From contig JAGKQI010000086.1 of the NCBI GenBank assembly GCA_018806915.1, positions 1-64,000 on the forward strand: a DNA stretch of 64,000 nucleotides, read 5' to 3'. Of this stretch, positions 45,856 through 58,056 are shown in pieces (within the stretch, counting starts at the first letter, position 1; each line of letters begins with the position of its first letter). Source of the DNA: Phytophthora colocasiae (lineage: Eukaryota; Oomycota; Peronosporomycetes; Peronosporales; Peronosporaceae). Under the pieces are notes generated by a model that ran no database searches, was not told where the DNA came from, and saw only the letters and a list, made by a program, of their open reading frames with translations. The position numbers and the translations under genes were made by a program.

Positions 45856-46231
45856 AAGAACGGCACAGTCCACTATCGTATCCAGAGAGCATGAATTCAC
45901 AAATTGACTGACCTGCCAAATACAGACCAACTCAACCTCCCACAACTTTTTGTTAGCCATACCAGCTTAAACATCCGTCACACCACTACACCCAAAGCTT
46001 ATAAAGGGGACTTTCTTCTTCAAATTGAGCACGTACACAGCACTATTAAGCTCTCAACAGAGGCTATTGCACCTTTAACGTCATCATAGATGCTTCTCCA
46101 CCTGCTAGAATGCTAGGTACACGGTGTTCATCTCTGAATTTACCGCAGAAAGGAAGGCTTCGCTGCTACCCAAGTCTCGGAAGCGCATAACGTAGTGGCT
46201 TTGTGGCTGGAGCTCGGAGATGTTCACGTAG

Positions 46232-46360
46232 TTGTCCTTTCGCGGCATGCAAAAGCGTGATGGTGATATCGCCAGTGGAGCCTTCGCTCGAGTCTATCGA
46301 GGCTTGTGGCTTGGAGTTTCCGTGGCACTGAAGAAGATTGTGAAGGTCGGACTAGCAAGA
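46232..46360 (+). pseudogene. protein-kinase fragment (glycine loop and VALKK)
   Basis: A short stretch reads GDIASGAFARVYRG, then VSVALKKI, the ATP-binding loop (GxFxxV) and the Lys of subdomain II as in tyrosine-kinase-like kinases. Similarity ends within 40 codons on either side. A relic or captured exon; no catalytic loop nearby. Confidence 0.5.
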
Positions 46361-48240
46361 AGCACGCGGTGGCTGTCGCGAAGTCGGTGCAACTTTTACC
46401 GCGGTGCAGGGGCGTACAGTGAACCTGGAAGTGCGACTACTGATGTAATACCAGAGTCGCACAGCAAGGTGGGCGTGTGTTACCTTGTGCTGTCCTCGTA
46501 GGTTCGTTGTCTTGGTAATGAGACCCTCGCCGGGGTGGTGAGAGAGTGAGGGTTCCTTGCGTAGACCGTCGGATGTCCTTCTGGTCCTCACAGGAGCGCT
46601 TGAGAGTCGAACGTTTTCCGGTGAACACTTGTGTACACCAGAGATTTCTGAAGGCAAAAGAGAAATTAATACAATGGGAAGTCCAGTAATTAGACTTCCG
46701 AGATAACCGCAATATAGAGTTCCGATATACAAATATGTAGCTGCTCTTATTCTTTCCTGGCCCTTGAGCAGTGGGCTAGTTCTCCAGGTCAACTAGGGAA
46801 ATGTTCACAGACACCTGGTCTGTCTGGTATTCCCGTAACTTTCGCGCACCACCCTCTAATATATAGAGGGAAAATAAACCAATACACTATCAGTTATATA
46901 ACAGTCTACCGAGCGTCTTGAGAGTGACTGTCTAGCTCCCAAAACCTGTCCAAACGTACAATATGAAATGGGCTACCGCTAGAGACAAGACAAACGACCC
47001 AACTAGTAAATGGAATAGGTGGGTCCTCTCAGGTCTCTACGTTACGCTGATCCCCACCTAAAGGGGCTTGATAGGTGAGAGATCACACGACTCAAAGCTT
47101 TGTCGTGGCCTTACACTTTCCAAAGAACCGAAGAATCGACCTTGGGGTTAGCAATTTGAACTCTGGTTATCTATCTCGTATCTCTCTGTCTTCTGTCTTC
47201 CATATTCTCATATACACTTGGTCTCAGTATAACTCAGGAATCTTCACTTGGGCTCACTATGGTAGTCGGTACAGCGGATCTTGTCGAGTCGACACTTATG
47301 ATGTCATTACAGGGATGAGTGGGTTGCGTTTCACTTGATTGCGTGAGGTCGTGTTGGGTACACTTGGTTTTAGTATGGGGTGGACTTCAGAGTGTCAGAG
47401 TCTTAGTATCCTGTTCATCAGGGTCTGGAATCATGTGCGTCGGAGACATGTTCATCGGAACCATGTACTCCGGAATCATGTACATCAGAGTTGTAATACC
47501 AGAGTCGTGACACTTGGGTCTGATCAACGAGTCTTGTACGTCGGAGTCTGTTCATCGGAAACTGGCAATGTCTGGAATATTGCTTGTATAAGCCGGACAC
47601 ATCAGACTTGTTCACCAGAATCATGTTCGTCAGACTCATGTACGTCGGACTTCATGTACGCCGGACTTCATGTACGTCAGACTTCATGGTGTGATATCAG
47701 AAATCCATGAGTGTTTTCAGGGTGCGGAGCACGTATGCTATAACGCACGAAGTCCAGTTGGGATGTGCGCTGGGTGCGCTACGTCCGGTGCGCGATACTT
47801 GGTATCTTGTGGGTATAACTGTATTCCTTGAACCATCATCGTCACACAGGACGGCAACGGGATGAGGTCTCTCAGAGATACATTCTTCTGAGATACTTTC
47901 TGCCAACCTTTAGGCACTCATCATCGGGGAAAGTCCGGTGATCAGACTGAGTGTTGTTGTCTCTCGGAGTTTTGTGCACTTTTCCGAGGAACACTTCTGA
48001 TCTCTTGGGCCCCTTTGCAGTACAGGTGAAGGTTAATATTTTTACACCAGTTTTCTTCCACAGATCCGTCATATTGTCACACGGGACACAACCTCGCCCC
48101 ACATCTCCCTTTCTCCCACAATCCAGTGTATATCCAATCACATCACAGCGTAACGTCCATATCCACTCGAAAAATCGTAATTAGCAACGTGTCAACCGCC
48201 CCTCCTGGTCATAATTCGTCAGTGCGGAACTTTCTCCAAA
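46361..48240. other. no gene recognised; possible LTR of another family with degenerate repeats
   Basis: No convincing coding. 47420-47700 contains many imperfect 15-17 bp units of the form CATGT-CGTCGGA-T. By analogy with the A/B/E elements, the region upstream of the antisense-type ORF at 48451 could be that element's LTR, but I could not define its ends. Confidence 0.4.
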
Positions 48241-48450
48241 CTGAGCATCATGGCCAGGCCAGTACGTCAGAGGTCCCGTGAACATAGTGTAGCTGTGACG
48301 CTCTCAAAACTTCCCGGATTTCAGAGTCTCTGGTGTCCTGTCGCTCAGTCTGATTCCATCAGACTCAGAAATAGCCAACTGTCGTATCCAATAAACGGTC
48401 ACCTTCCGATTTCCTTTCTGACGAACAAGTCAGAAGAAGATCCAGCAACC

Positions 48451-50530
48451 ATGGGTTCTCCATCGGCTTCTACTATTGGCGACGCCTCGGGCGCTGGGCC
48501 CGCTTCGGCATCCGTAACATCGCGAGGTGGTGGTGACGGCATTCCCGCATCACCTGGTGGTAGCTCAAGCGCCCCAGCCTCACAGTCCAGCGCGTACGCC
48601 GCTCCGATGCAGGGCGTCGATGCTGCTAACGGCGATGATCACGTGAGCGTGCCTGATACGTCTGCGGCTTCTGCCTCTGCGAGTCCTTTTTCTGGCGTCG
48701 CAGTCCCGTTTCCCAGAGGGCCACACATCCTCTCTACCACCGAGGTGGACGATCTGTTTGGGCCTGGACAACAACCGTTGGACGAAGAGAAGTCTGACGT
48801 CCCTTCCAACTGGGTGGATCCTGAGCCACGGCCTGAGGGGCAACCATTCTTGGTTGGCGTTCCAGCGCTTGCCGAAGACCTTCGCGTGGGTAACCATATA
48901 GCGAACATCTATGGTGGGCCCGGTGTTCTGGTGGGCCTCGAAGGGTTCACGTCGGCGGACATCTCGAAACTTGAGCGTGTTATCCCTGACTTCACTGAAA
49001 GTCAGATGCTCGTTCCTCACGTGGATAGCCGTGACCGCCAGAATCTTGAAGCGCACATGGGGTCTGTCGATGTCCATCGGGAGTTGGCTGCAATCCTCCT
49101 GCACCTCCCTCATCAGCGTCTCGCTGAGCGGGTGTACAAGACATCTGGCTATCTGAAGCAGATGGCCGGCGCTCACCGTCGGCTTCGACCCCAAGTAGAG
49201 TCCCAGGGCGGCGCATCTCTGGTGGACACAGCCGCCATTCAGAACGAGTCCGAAGATCTCAAGAGTCAGTGGGTCTTCAACTGCCAGTATTGGCGTCACG
49301 AAGTGCTGGACGCCCGGCGTACTGCTGGTGAGGTGGAAGATCGTGTGAATGCGGAGTCCAAGAACCTCGCGTCGCACTATCAGGACCAGATAGACGCCCT
49401 GGAATCCGAGAAGTCGGCCTTGGAAGAACGCCTGGAGGACTCTCAAGCGGAGGTCCGGTTGCTGAAGGCACGCCCCGTGACCACGGCCACAGACTCCTGG
49501 GGTTTCTTGGAGTAATTGTTTGAACACGGGGAGCTGAATGACAGCTGGGTGCGTCTTCGAGAGCTTCTGGTGAACTTCCAAGAAGGCCAGGCGCCACCAG
49601 GAGACCGGGACACCATTATCAACGTGACCGTGATGGATCAGCGCAAGGCGGAAATTCCTGACTTCTCCAAGCGTCTGGCGAAAGTTCGCTTCGATCAAGC
49701 AGCGGAGGCCAAGAAATCGGTCAAAGTGCTGGATCTGACGGGTGCTGGCAGTGGTGTGACGGGCTCCGGTGAACATGCTGGCGGTCCCGAGAAGTCAGGC
49801 TCTAAGCGTCCGGCGACCAAGTCTCTGTCGCCTGCCAAATCAACCAAATCTTCGGACTCTCCGCCGCTCAAGCCTACCAGACCCTCTGGGAAACATCGGG
49901 TTCGTGTCCTTCAGGATCGCCCCAAGAATTACACGCCTGGCGTCGATTCGGCGCGTCCGGCGAACGCCAAGTCTCCGGTGTCCAAGGACGCAGTTCACAC
50001 CACATTACCGGCTGGAGTCGTCTGGGAGGAAGTTCGTCCGGACTTGCGCTTGGCTCTGCTCGCTGGCATTGCTTATGAGACTGCGATGAAATGGCTTCAC
50101 ACGGACAAGCCTGCCCACAGCCTGTTCACGGGGCGCCCCTTGGTACAAATGCTGGTGAGCATGATGTACTGGCGCAAGCTGAATCAGACCCCGTGGACTT
50201 CGTACGTCCCAGAGACTTACTACAAGATGGCTGAGGAGGAACTGCGCCGTCTTCAGAAGAACGATGTGGAGCCACCGGTCTGGGAGGCACGGGATGCTCA
50301 CGTCCCGTATCCCATCAGTGAGCCTGAGTCCACAGAGGATGACCCTCAGAAGGACCCGGACTTCAAGGCGTCTGGCGAACAGGAATCTGCATCCAGCGAC
50401 AGTGAGTCTGACGACGAAAAGTCGAGCAGCAACAGCGATGACTCTGACGACGATGAGTCTGATGGTCATTCGCATGCCGGTAACAAGCGTCCACGAGACT
50501 ACGAGTTCAGCGATTCTGATGACTCGCTGC
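48451..50530 (+). pseudogene. coiled-coil, acidic-tailed ORF of another element family, one TAA
   Basis: The frame is open from 48250. The ATG at 48451 (AACCATGG context) starts MGSPSAST. It has a Ser/Ala/Gly-rich N-terminus of ~110 residues, a globular part, coiled coil (LASHYQDQIDALES) and a TAA at 49513-49515. It then continues in frame with a Lys/Ser/Pro tract (KRPATKSLSPAKS), a globular block (AGIAYETAMKWLHTDKP) and an acidic Ser/Asp tail. At about 50530 it fuses to antisense-ORF sequence of E. The layout (Ser-rich start, coiled coil, basic Ser tract, globular end) parallels the antisense ORF of A and B, so it may be the equivalent gene of a related family. I see no clear sequence match. 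Confidence 0.6.
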
Positions 50531-50534
50531 TGGG

Positions 50535-50892
50535 TCCGCTGATCTTGCAAGGCGGCGATTGCGTCCCCACTGATGGTACCTCCGGTTCCCGACCGCAGAC
50601 GAGCGATTTCAGCGTTCAGACGCAGAATCTTCTCTGTCTGGTCGTCCCGGAAGCACTTCATGTCCTCCATGTCGGACCGCAACCGGCGGACGGTTTTATC
50701 CAGGTGGTCCCGATCACGACCCAGGGTCTCACGTATCCGTTGACTGTGGGCCAGTCTCGCTCGTAAGGTGACCAGCTCAGGGTTTACACCGGGAGTGGAG
50801 AAGCGTGAGGCGGTGGATCGAGCTGATTGGATCGAGCGCTCGCTCGAGGAAATCCTCGGCGTCGAAGGAGGCGAGGGAGGCGGATCGGACAT
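50535..50892 (-). pseudogene. antisense ORF of element E, N-terminal fragment
   Basis: Starts MSDPPPSPPS at 50892 and follows the antisense ORF of A/B for about 120 codons to ALQDQR. It then joins the plus-strand ORF at about 50530, where both sides share CCGCTGATC-like sequence. Expressed, if ever, away from the 3' LTR. Confidence 0.85.
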
Positions 50893-50995
50893 CGTAGAGG
50901 GGTGGTGGTGCTTGAACAACTTGTGTCCCGGGTGACGAATGTGGAAATAAGCCCGAAGTGAGCTGCACCAGCCCAACTTACGTGCTGGGGGCGGA

Positions 50996-52294
50996 TGTGG
51001 TGAAGCGAACGAGAATCTTTCCCGGAAAGGCAATATCAGCCACGAAGCTGAAGAGAGCCGGAACAAGCGACAGGGGGGACCTGTGATACCCAGAACTGAG
51101 GCGAATCAGACGAAGGTACGATGGGTCTCGCCCGGGAACAGGCAACGGAGATGCCTGCGGAAGGTCATTCGAGGGACGTGGAGCGGTGGTCGATGGTGAT
51201 CGGAGCCCTACCGGGTGAAAGAGTAAGAAGATCAAAGGTGTTCTCGCACGATCGGCGATGACGGGGTCCTGAGTGGATACAATCTTGGCTCACGGCTCGC
51301 CCCGGCGACCTGGAGCCTTCCAACGACATGATCCTGATCCTCCGGGCGGCGACGAAGCGGGATCACGTAGTGATCCTCCCCCGTTTATATACGAGATCAA
51401 CTCCGGATCGAGCTCAGCCCCAGACTCGGCGTAGACACTTCTAGGGTTTAGCTCGACCTGACACTTTGGACACCTCCGTTGGCCTGATCCTGACTCCCAA
51501 GCGAGATCACGGGGCGATCACATCCCGATTAAGTACGAGATCAGCTCCCGATCAAGTATCGCATCAGCTCCGGATCAGGGTTAGGGGAACCAAGTTAGGG
51601 ATCAGCCATGTAGCCAGTATCATGTGATCGTAGGATAGTAAATCAGGATGGGACTAGTAGGCATAGGAATAACCATAAACAGAATCGAATTTGCCCTGAA
51701 CCACTCAAATGCCTTCGCTACGACTGGAACCGGAAACTACATTGGCCCTACAAGCGTCTGGAAGGTAAGGATACGTGACCTAGTATAGCGGTTAAGTCTG
51801 GATAATATATTGGCCAGCTTTGCCCTATCTAGTGACCTATCCTTTAAGTGCAAACCCCGGATCGGAGGAATTGGTTGTTTAGCCTAACGATCCCGTCGAA
51901 TCTCGCCCCCTCAAGACCCCCGCTATCGGAAGCGGAAATAACGGAAAGGCAGGGATTGAATCCCGAATATTGGACTATTGGAAGACCTGGATCAAGGACC
52001 AGGCACCCGGATCAAGGCTCGAGAACTCGCCGACCGGGATCAAGTACCCCGATGTGGAGTGAAGAACTTCCACGCTACCTCAAACCCCTGCGTCACAAAA
52101 GACCTTCTTCCGACCTTCAAGACATCCTCGGAAGTCACCTGGAAGAGCGTAACCCGCCTACCGACGGGTACACAAGGTGGAACTACACACACAGATCACG
52201 GATCATCGGGGACCCCCTCCGTTAGTCGGTGTCTGGGCACAAGTGGCGATCGGTACCTGACTCAACGCGATTCTGGCAGATCCGCTCCACCACA
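50996..52294 (+). repeat. 3' LTR of element E (1299 bp)
   Basis: Nearly the same as 43179-44461 in reverse, with one short duplication (CTTCTTCCGACC) that the other lacks. Followed by CAAA, the presumed 4-bp target duplication. Confidence 0.92.
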
Positions 52295-52399
52295 CAAACT
52301 AATCTTACTTCTACTTTACCCCGTCTTCTTCAAGTCCTTTGACCAACAGGCGCAAAGACCCCTACATCAACAAACCTAATTCCGTTAGTGGGGTATTTT

Positions 52400-53390
52400 C
52401 AATGAAAACTCTGTCTGTTCAAACTTCAGCTATCCTTTACCGTCGACAATACTACTTAGATGCCCGTAACGTGCCCTTTTACGCTCTACACGATGGTACT
52501 TAGTAGCACTCCCAAATATTATTTTTGACAAAGTAATTAAATGTCTAAGTGGATTTTCAAAATGTCGCCTTTGACTGACCATAACTCCACTTCAACTTGC
52601 AGTCTCCTCGCTCTACTTAGATGGATTGAATGTAGAATGGCAAACACACTCAAACTTACTACACATTAATATCAGACCAAAATGCCCACTAATCTCGTCA
52701 TCAGTTTGGCTATGCTTGCACGCTATCAAAATTTCTTAGACTGATTTAACGTACTTTTTCATGCTCTTTCCGATGGTATCTCGTGTGTCACCCAGATTTA
52801 ATGTCAAAATTTAGTATTCGCTTATACAGACATTTTTAAAATTGGACGTTTCTTACTCTATCATTGGCTATATCTACAATGTCACTTTCTTACGCACATG
52901 GAAACAATGTAATTTGTTATTTCCGATGATACCGTGCGTCTGCCGGATCTTATATCTCAAGTTAGTATTTGCTTATCCAAGGAGGTTTTATCGTGGAGAT
53001 GTTAAACGGGTGTTCGGTCTGTCTATGCTACATAGGAGTATTACCATCGTATTCGTTGTGTCGAAATACCCTACCTCTCTAATTTTTTTTGTGTAATGAA
53101 GTGAAAGTTCTAAAAACCGGCTGCTTGGCCCGTCTATGTCATATGGGGATCTAACCAGCATCTTCCCCTGTTGAAATACACCACCTCACAAGTTTTCGTA
53201 TAGTGAAGTGCAATATTGAGAAAGTTCTGAAAAACGGCTGAATGGACTGTCTATGTCACATAAGGATCTCACCGTGTCGAAATACCCCACCTCACAAGTT
53301 TTTGAATAGTGAAATAAAATATTGACGAATACTGTTTTAAAAAAACTGACTGATTGGCCCGTCTATACGACATGGGAGTACAGTCATACA
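52400..53390. repeat. degenerate ~100-115-bp tandem repeats at the outer side of the left arm
   Basis: At 53060-53390 three units share GAAATACCCCACCTCACAAG and GGCCCGTCTATGTC. At 52490-52990 an older series shares CGATGGTA and TTAGTATTCGCTTA. The right arm carries the mirror image from 63310 to the window end. Arrays like this are common in terminal regions of long-TIR DNA transposons. Confidence 0.65.
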
Positions 53391-53435
53391 TTTTCAAGAT
53401 GATCTATTCGACCGCGTCAAACGTCTGCGTGACGC

Positions 53436-54280
53436 TTGCGCTCTTTGCTGCCGGCTGCTCAAGACCTTCAACAAGCCATAACTCTTCTACTTGCACCCGA
53501 GGATGAACCTCCAGCAATTGCTTCGCGACACGTGGCCTTTGAGCGACTCGGACAACGTCCTGACCCGAAGACAATCCTCAAAGATCGAGTCGTCCGTGAA
53601 CGCAAGAAGCGGGTCGTCGAAGCGCTCGTCTGGAAATGGCAAAACCAGAAGAAGTGGCGCCATAGCGGGCAGAAGATGACCGACGTTGAGAAGGACGAGA
53701 TGTGGGAGTACGTAGACGAACTCCGGCGCTTACCCAAAGACTGCCGGCCATCGTACTTTGACTACGGGTGGATCGTCGGGCTTCCCGATGGATCCTGCCG
53801 CACTGGTTACCTTCGTTGGTGTGCTGGCTGAACGAAGACCGTCGTTGAGCGTGCATACGACTTGCAAGCGGAGCTGCTGAACCTCGGCGACGACAATTAT
53901 AGCGACATTTTCAGCCAGTCCGGGGAAGAGCAGTGTGACGGAAGACTCGTTCTTGGTCGGGACATGCCGCCCCAGACTATTACTACGAATGGCTGCCAAG
54001 GAACAGCTATTTGACAGCCGTCATGAAGAGGTATCGCCGTCTCAAATGAAGAACTACACTGAGCGAATCGAAAGAACGTCGGCCCAAGTGGTCAAGGATG
54101 CCCGAAAACCTGACCATCGAGATCTTTGACATGATTTTAAGGACGGATCTTTACAAGAAGGCGAACCGGCACGTGATCGCGGGAGTAGGCGGCGTTGGAG
54201 AGTTTTCAATTGTGTCGATGCGGAGCCGGATGGGCATGGAGGTTTTTGAAAAGCGAATGGCCGATGCGGAGAGTAAGTAG
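53436..54280 (+). pseudogene. unrecognised ORF series in the inverted-repeat arm (left copy)
   Basis: The first frame, 53436-53831, encodes 131 residues rich in Lys/Arg/Trp (ALVWKWQNQKKWR, FDYGWIVGLPDG). After a TGA, a different frame continues with ERAYDLQAELLNLGDDNY. Another block at 54098-54280 reads MPENLTIEIFDMIL. The parts look like one decayed protein. The mirrored copy at 62422-63266 has the same breaks, so decay preceded the duplication. No family assigned. Confidence 0.5.
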
Positions 54281-54567
54281 GAACAGATTCATGTTTGTCG
54301 TAGGCCTTACAGCTGATTAATGCCTACTTCAATCAACACGAAAACGTCTTTTCTATGGTCGTTTTTTTCTTGATCGAATATCACACGACTGGTGTCCTTG
54401 ATCACACTGATGACAGTCGAATTGACTTCATCGCTTTTTGGGAACTTGATGCTGCGTCGGAGATATCTGATCTTTGTCGCTTTCGCTTGCTGCCCTAGGA
54501 CAAAAGGTAAATTAGCATATGCGCGGCAAAACGTGAGCAGCGCTACTGGCCAATCCCTTTTGTTCAA

Positions 54568-54895
54568 GTGCAGCCGCCACCTTCGCTGGTGCTTGTTGCA
54601 ACAACACCCGCTTGTCGTTTTGAGCGTCGTAAGGAAAGCGGAAGCTCTCGTCGCTTCGATGCATTCTTTCTCGGCGTAGAGAAAAAAAGCAAGGTCAGCA
54701 TTCTTCAACAACAGTTCATTCAACAACAGTCGACAAGCAATCTTGAGAACATGGAGCTATGCCAGAAGATCGCTGCTATCGATCATGCTGCTGAGATCAA
54801 GGAAAGATCGACTTTATGGTGAGCTTTGCGGACGTATTGATGAGCTTGAGGAGATCAACCGTCGCCTCAGCAACAAGTTCCCTGAAGTGGCGTGA
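54568..54895 (+). pseudogene. coiled-coil ORF in the arm (left copy, 2-nt deletion)
   Basis: Encodes a ~109-residue protein with a helical C-terminal half (LQQQFIQQQ, ELCQKIAAIDHAAEIKE). The left copy has lost two A after GGAAA near 54803 and is frameshifted. The right-arm copy (61804-62133) is intact. Function unknown. The overlapping minus-strand frame at 54307-54726 is less convincing. Confidence 0.5.
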
Positions 54896-55079
54896 TTTGT
54901 TCATTTTGTTTTTCACGGATGTGATTGAACGCCAATCCGGGCTCTCCTCAAGGACAACTCCGTGCTTGTTCACTTTTACGCTCCGTGCTTTTTTTTACTA
55001 ACTGAACTACTTTACTCATGATCTGAGCAGTGGACACCTGGCGTGGTAGGCACCACGAACGCCATCTCTGCTGCCTGTT

Positions 55080-55334
55080 TCATGCAACTAGCATGCGAGC
55101 GACCGCTGCAAGTGACAGTTTCATGTTGGAAAACCACGAGTTAGCTAGCAAGCTCAGGCTTACCTCCTTCCCATCTTCGTGCCGCGCTTTGCGACAGCAG
55201 CGCCACGACTTGGTTTTACCTTCGAAGCGTAGACGCATAGACTTCTGACAGGAAGGGCAAAGCAGCTCCTTGTCCAGCACACCAGCTTTCTGCCACCACG
55301 ACACCGCGCCCTTCTCGCCCTTGGTCGCCTCCAC
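55080..55334 (-). pseudogene. zinc-ribbon fragment, Merlin/ISXO2-like transposase N-terminus (left copy)
   Basis: Has CPSCQKSMRLR, then WRCCRKARH and a helix NSWFSNMKLSL, the pattern of the zinc ribbon and first helix before the DDE domain in ISXO2/Merlin transposases. No DDE part follows. Identical in type to 61365-61619 in the other arm. Confidence 0.4.
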
Positions 55335-55489
55335 TCCATCATGGAGGTAAACGAGATGTTGTGCTCAGCGTAGTGGTGGCTGGTTGACAGTAACATGGTC
55401 AGCTGCTTTGAGGTGGGGGCTGGTGGGAGGACAGAGAGGTATTTGAGCTGAGGGCAAAAGCCAGAGTGAGGCAATGGTCGCCGTCTACT

Positions 55490-55700
55490 AGTGATTAGAA
55501 AAACGGAGCTATCACATACGCTGCATACAAATACGTAGTGTCACTATTTTCTGAAATTGTGTAAAATCATTGAAAAACGGAGCTATCACCGTCATTCTGT
55601 CTCCAAATTTCCGAAAAGAATTGTATGCGGTAACATCCTTGCCTGTTGTAAAATATGGAATTTGAAAATTGAAATTTGACAATAGAAAAAACGGAGCTGT
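55490..55700. repeat. repeated AAAAACGGAGCTATC motifs
   Basis: Three units at about 55497, 55572 and 55686 in the left arm. The right arm has its mirror set, and an extra unit lies just outside it at about 60814. Each is followed by unlike sequence of 70-110 bp. Confidence 0.65.
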
Positions 55701-55842
55701 CTTTGAGTAGAGCCTAATCTTGAATCGGCTAATTGGGAGGCTTGGACGACTGCGTCTTGGCCCGTTTCACCTCGATATCTGTATCTCCTCCAGCTCACTG
55801 TCAGAGACTGTCTCTTTGCTGTGATATTGCGTGTGGAGCTGA

Positions 55843-56625
55843 TTAATGTCTTCGTTCGTGATTCTGACGCGCAACCGACCGCGATAGTGCTTGGCTAGCT
55901 CTTCGACTGTCATCTGGGTCTTCTTGTGTGGAGAGAACCGGGCCTTGCGCATGCGCCTCTTCTTCTTTGAGCTCACTGGTGTTGGACCAGACACCGTTGA
56001 GTGTCGTCCACACAGGTGTTGGATCGGACACTACCCAGACATCGGAGAGTGCCCCCACTGTGGTGGATTCCGCCATCGCCACACTGGAGCCCGCTGGTGG
56101 TACACTGGAGCTTGCTGACACACTGGAGCTTGCTGACACACTGGAGCTTGCTGACACACTGGAGCTTGCTGACACACTGGAGCTCGTTGCCACCACATTA
56201 GAGTTCGTTGACGCTGTTCGCGTCGTTATCGCTGCTGCTGCCGTCACGTCACCGTCCATCGACACGTCCTCCTCGTCCATCATCTCCATTGCGTCTTCCC
56301 CGCTGTTCTCGTCGACCGCTGACGTCCTCGAGAGATCCCGCGTAATTCTCGAAAGTTGAAAAGCGTCCTTGTAAGTGTAGCGCGTGCCATCACCGTCCTT
56401 CTTTTCGATCCAGCAGTCGAGTTTGTCCGGGTTCGTCCTTCCAATCCTTGCCAACATCACGTTCAAAGGTGTCCATATCTCGTCCTCTGTGACGCTGTCG
56501 TCCTCGTAGAACCAGGTCGGCCATTGCTGGATCGTCTTGCGCGCGTGCTTCAGTAGTAGTTGCTTCTGGACCTCTACAGCTCTGACTCGCATGAGCCTCT
56601 CGCTATCGGCACCCACCTGCCACAC
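55843..56625 (-). CDS. hypothetical protein with Ser/Ala repeats
   Basis: 260 codons from the Met at 56625. The first ~110 residues are globular and charged (HARKTIQQWPTWFYEDD, LDCWIEKKDG). Next is an acidic stretch, then five copies of SVSAS-type repeats encoded by an 18-bp tandem array (about 56098-56190), then a basic end. The frame is open upstream in part, so the start is uncertain. It might be a downstream exon of the UBR-like gene on the same strand, but I see no recognised domain. Confidence 0.45.
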   Translation of the reverse strand: MWQVGADSERLMRVRAVEVQKQLLLKHARKTIQQWPTWFYEDDSVTEDEIWTPLNVMLARIGRTNPDKLDCWIEKKDGDGTRYTYKDAFQLSRITRDLSRTSAVDENSGEDAMEMMDEEDVSMDGDVTAAAAITTRTASTNSNVVATSSSVSASSSVSASSSVSASSSVSASSSVPPAGSSVAMAESTTVGALSDVWVVSDPTPVWTTLNGVWSNTSELKEEEAHAQGPVLSTQEDPDDSRRASQALSRSVARQNHERRH

Positions 56626-56639
56626 GATGCGAAATAGCG

Positions 56640-58056
56640 AATCATCGTTGCGGGGGACTGGACTGGTTGGCAGACTGGATGGGGCAGGAGGTGTTGTCAG
56701 CGCGGCAGGTGTCGCGCGCTTTGAACGATGTGCTGAGGTCTACAACTCCCGACCGTGTCTTCAGCTTCATGGTAGCGAAGATCTTTGGAGATAAACGTCA
56801 TCCTCACCTGAGGGTCCAGCCCCTGGATCTTTGCCAGTGCATCCAGCCATTTCTCCAGCAAATTCTACTGGAGGAAAATATCACTGGGTGTCGTAGGGAT
56901 CCCGAGCACATAGCCAAAGTTTTCAATCAGGAAATGATACCGCTTAAAGTTTAACAGAGGATGATCGCAGTCCAGATTGTGATGAACGCCCTGGTGCTGA
57001 TGTGGTAAGTAGGCGAACGTGCCTCTCCAGCGCCGTGTTGATTGTATTTAACAGCATGTCCACCAGTCCAAGACTGGCTAAGTGATGGACAACAGATGGG
57101 GTCGTGAGAATCTGCACGCCGTACTGGAAAAGCGATTCTTTACGGGTGCCAACTCCACAAAACTATTCAGCATCATCCGGTTGTAGACCTTCAGGAACAC
57201 AATGGAGAACTGTAACTTGGGGTCTTTATCTCCTTGTAGTTTCAAATACAATTCATAGAGTTCCAGCACGATATCCTTCCGGAAGTAAGGATCATAACTT
57301 GGATCGGCTCCATGCTCTGATCGTTGGTAGCGAAGAGCTTGTCACAAAAGAGAACGTGAAGCTGCTTCGATAACGAGCAGATTGCTTTCAGCCACTGCGT
57401 CACACGTAACAACACGCCTTCATCATGAATGTATTTGTCCTGGACAACACACACGTACCAGTCCTCGCTCTTAAGCGTCAGCGCATCTCTTAGCGTCAAA
57501 TACTGTACCACAATCTCCGATCCATTCGAGTCGATAGCTCGCACGAGATTTTCAGGTCGTGGGATCCGCTTCTGCGAGAACGGGCGGATTAAATCCTCGT
57601 CGGAATGAACGTCATCGTTGCAGATTGCTCCTGTAAGTTCTGCTGTAATGTAATTCGTGCAGTGTCTGATGTCCTTGTGTATCCACATACTCAGTGTCGA
57701 ACACCTGCATGAATCTTTGGCCATATCCACACAGAAATCCACAATAGCAGCGTTCCTGCGTGTTCACTATTGGAATTGGCTGTTGTGTCTCCATCCCTTT
57801 GTCCGTGATAGACGCAGAAGCCGTCAGGAGCCCAAGCTTCGCTGTCGCCGCAGTCACAGACTCCTCCGCGGCTTGTGCAGTGGAAAAAGACGTCGTTTTG
57901 GAAGCACTTGAGCCATAGACCACACGTTTCGGACTGGTACGTCTTGCAGTCAGGGTTCTGAGTGTGGGTTTTTCGCTTTGGAATAAACCGTTTATACCGC
58001 CCACCCACCCCGAGCAGCTGTGGGGCAGGCATTTTAGGGATTTTTAAAAAATCCAC
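56640..58056 (-). pseudogene. UBR1-type N-recognin fragment (UBR box and ClpS-like domain)
   Basis: Part of an E3 ubiquitin ligase of the N-degron pathway. At about 57800-57948 is a UBR box, with CKTY, CGLWLKCF, FHC, GGVCDCGDSEAW and FCVYHG, which binds basic N-terminal residues. After a frame change, 57520-57660 reads ICNDDVHSDEDLI, the ClpS-like domain for bulky N-terminal residues. Further blocks are a helical region with WLKAICSLSKQLH, then VQILTTPSVVHHL, then KWLDALAKIQGLDPQ (about 56820), all in shifting frames, as in UBR1 proteins. The RING and C-terminal cap are absent. A decayed partial copy inside the inverted repeat. Confidence 0.85.

Larger units (their letters stand above)
52700..55848 (+). 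repeat. left arm of a >3.1-kb inverted repeat
   Basis: Every position x matches the reverse complement near 116700 minus x, with a few substitutions and 1-2 nt indels. The inner limit is GTGGAGCTGATTAAT (about 55835-55848). The outer limit is not reached, because the mirrored arm runs off the window at 64000. Confidence 0.95.

Noticed and set aside
54307..54726. Minus-strand 139-codon frame in the arm
   Set aside because: The opposite strand encodes a more plausible helical protein that is intact in the other arm.
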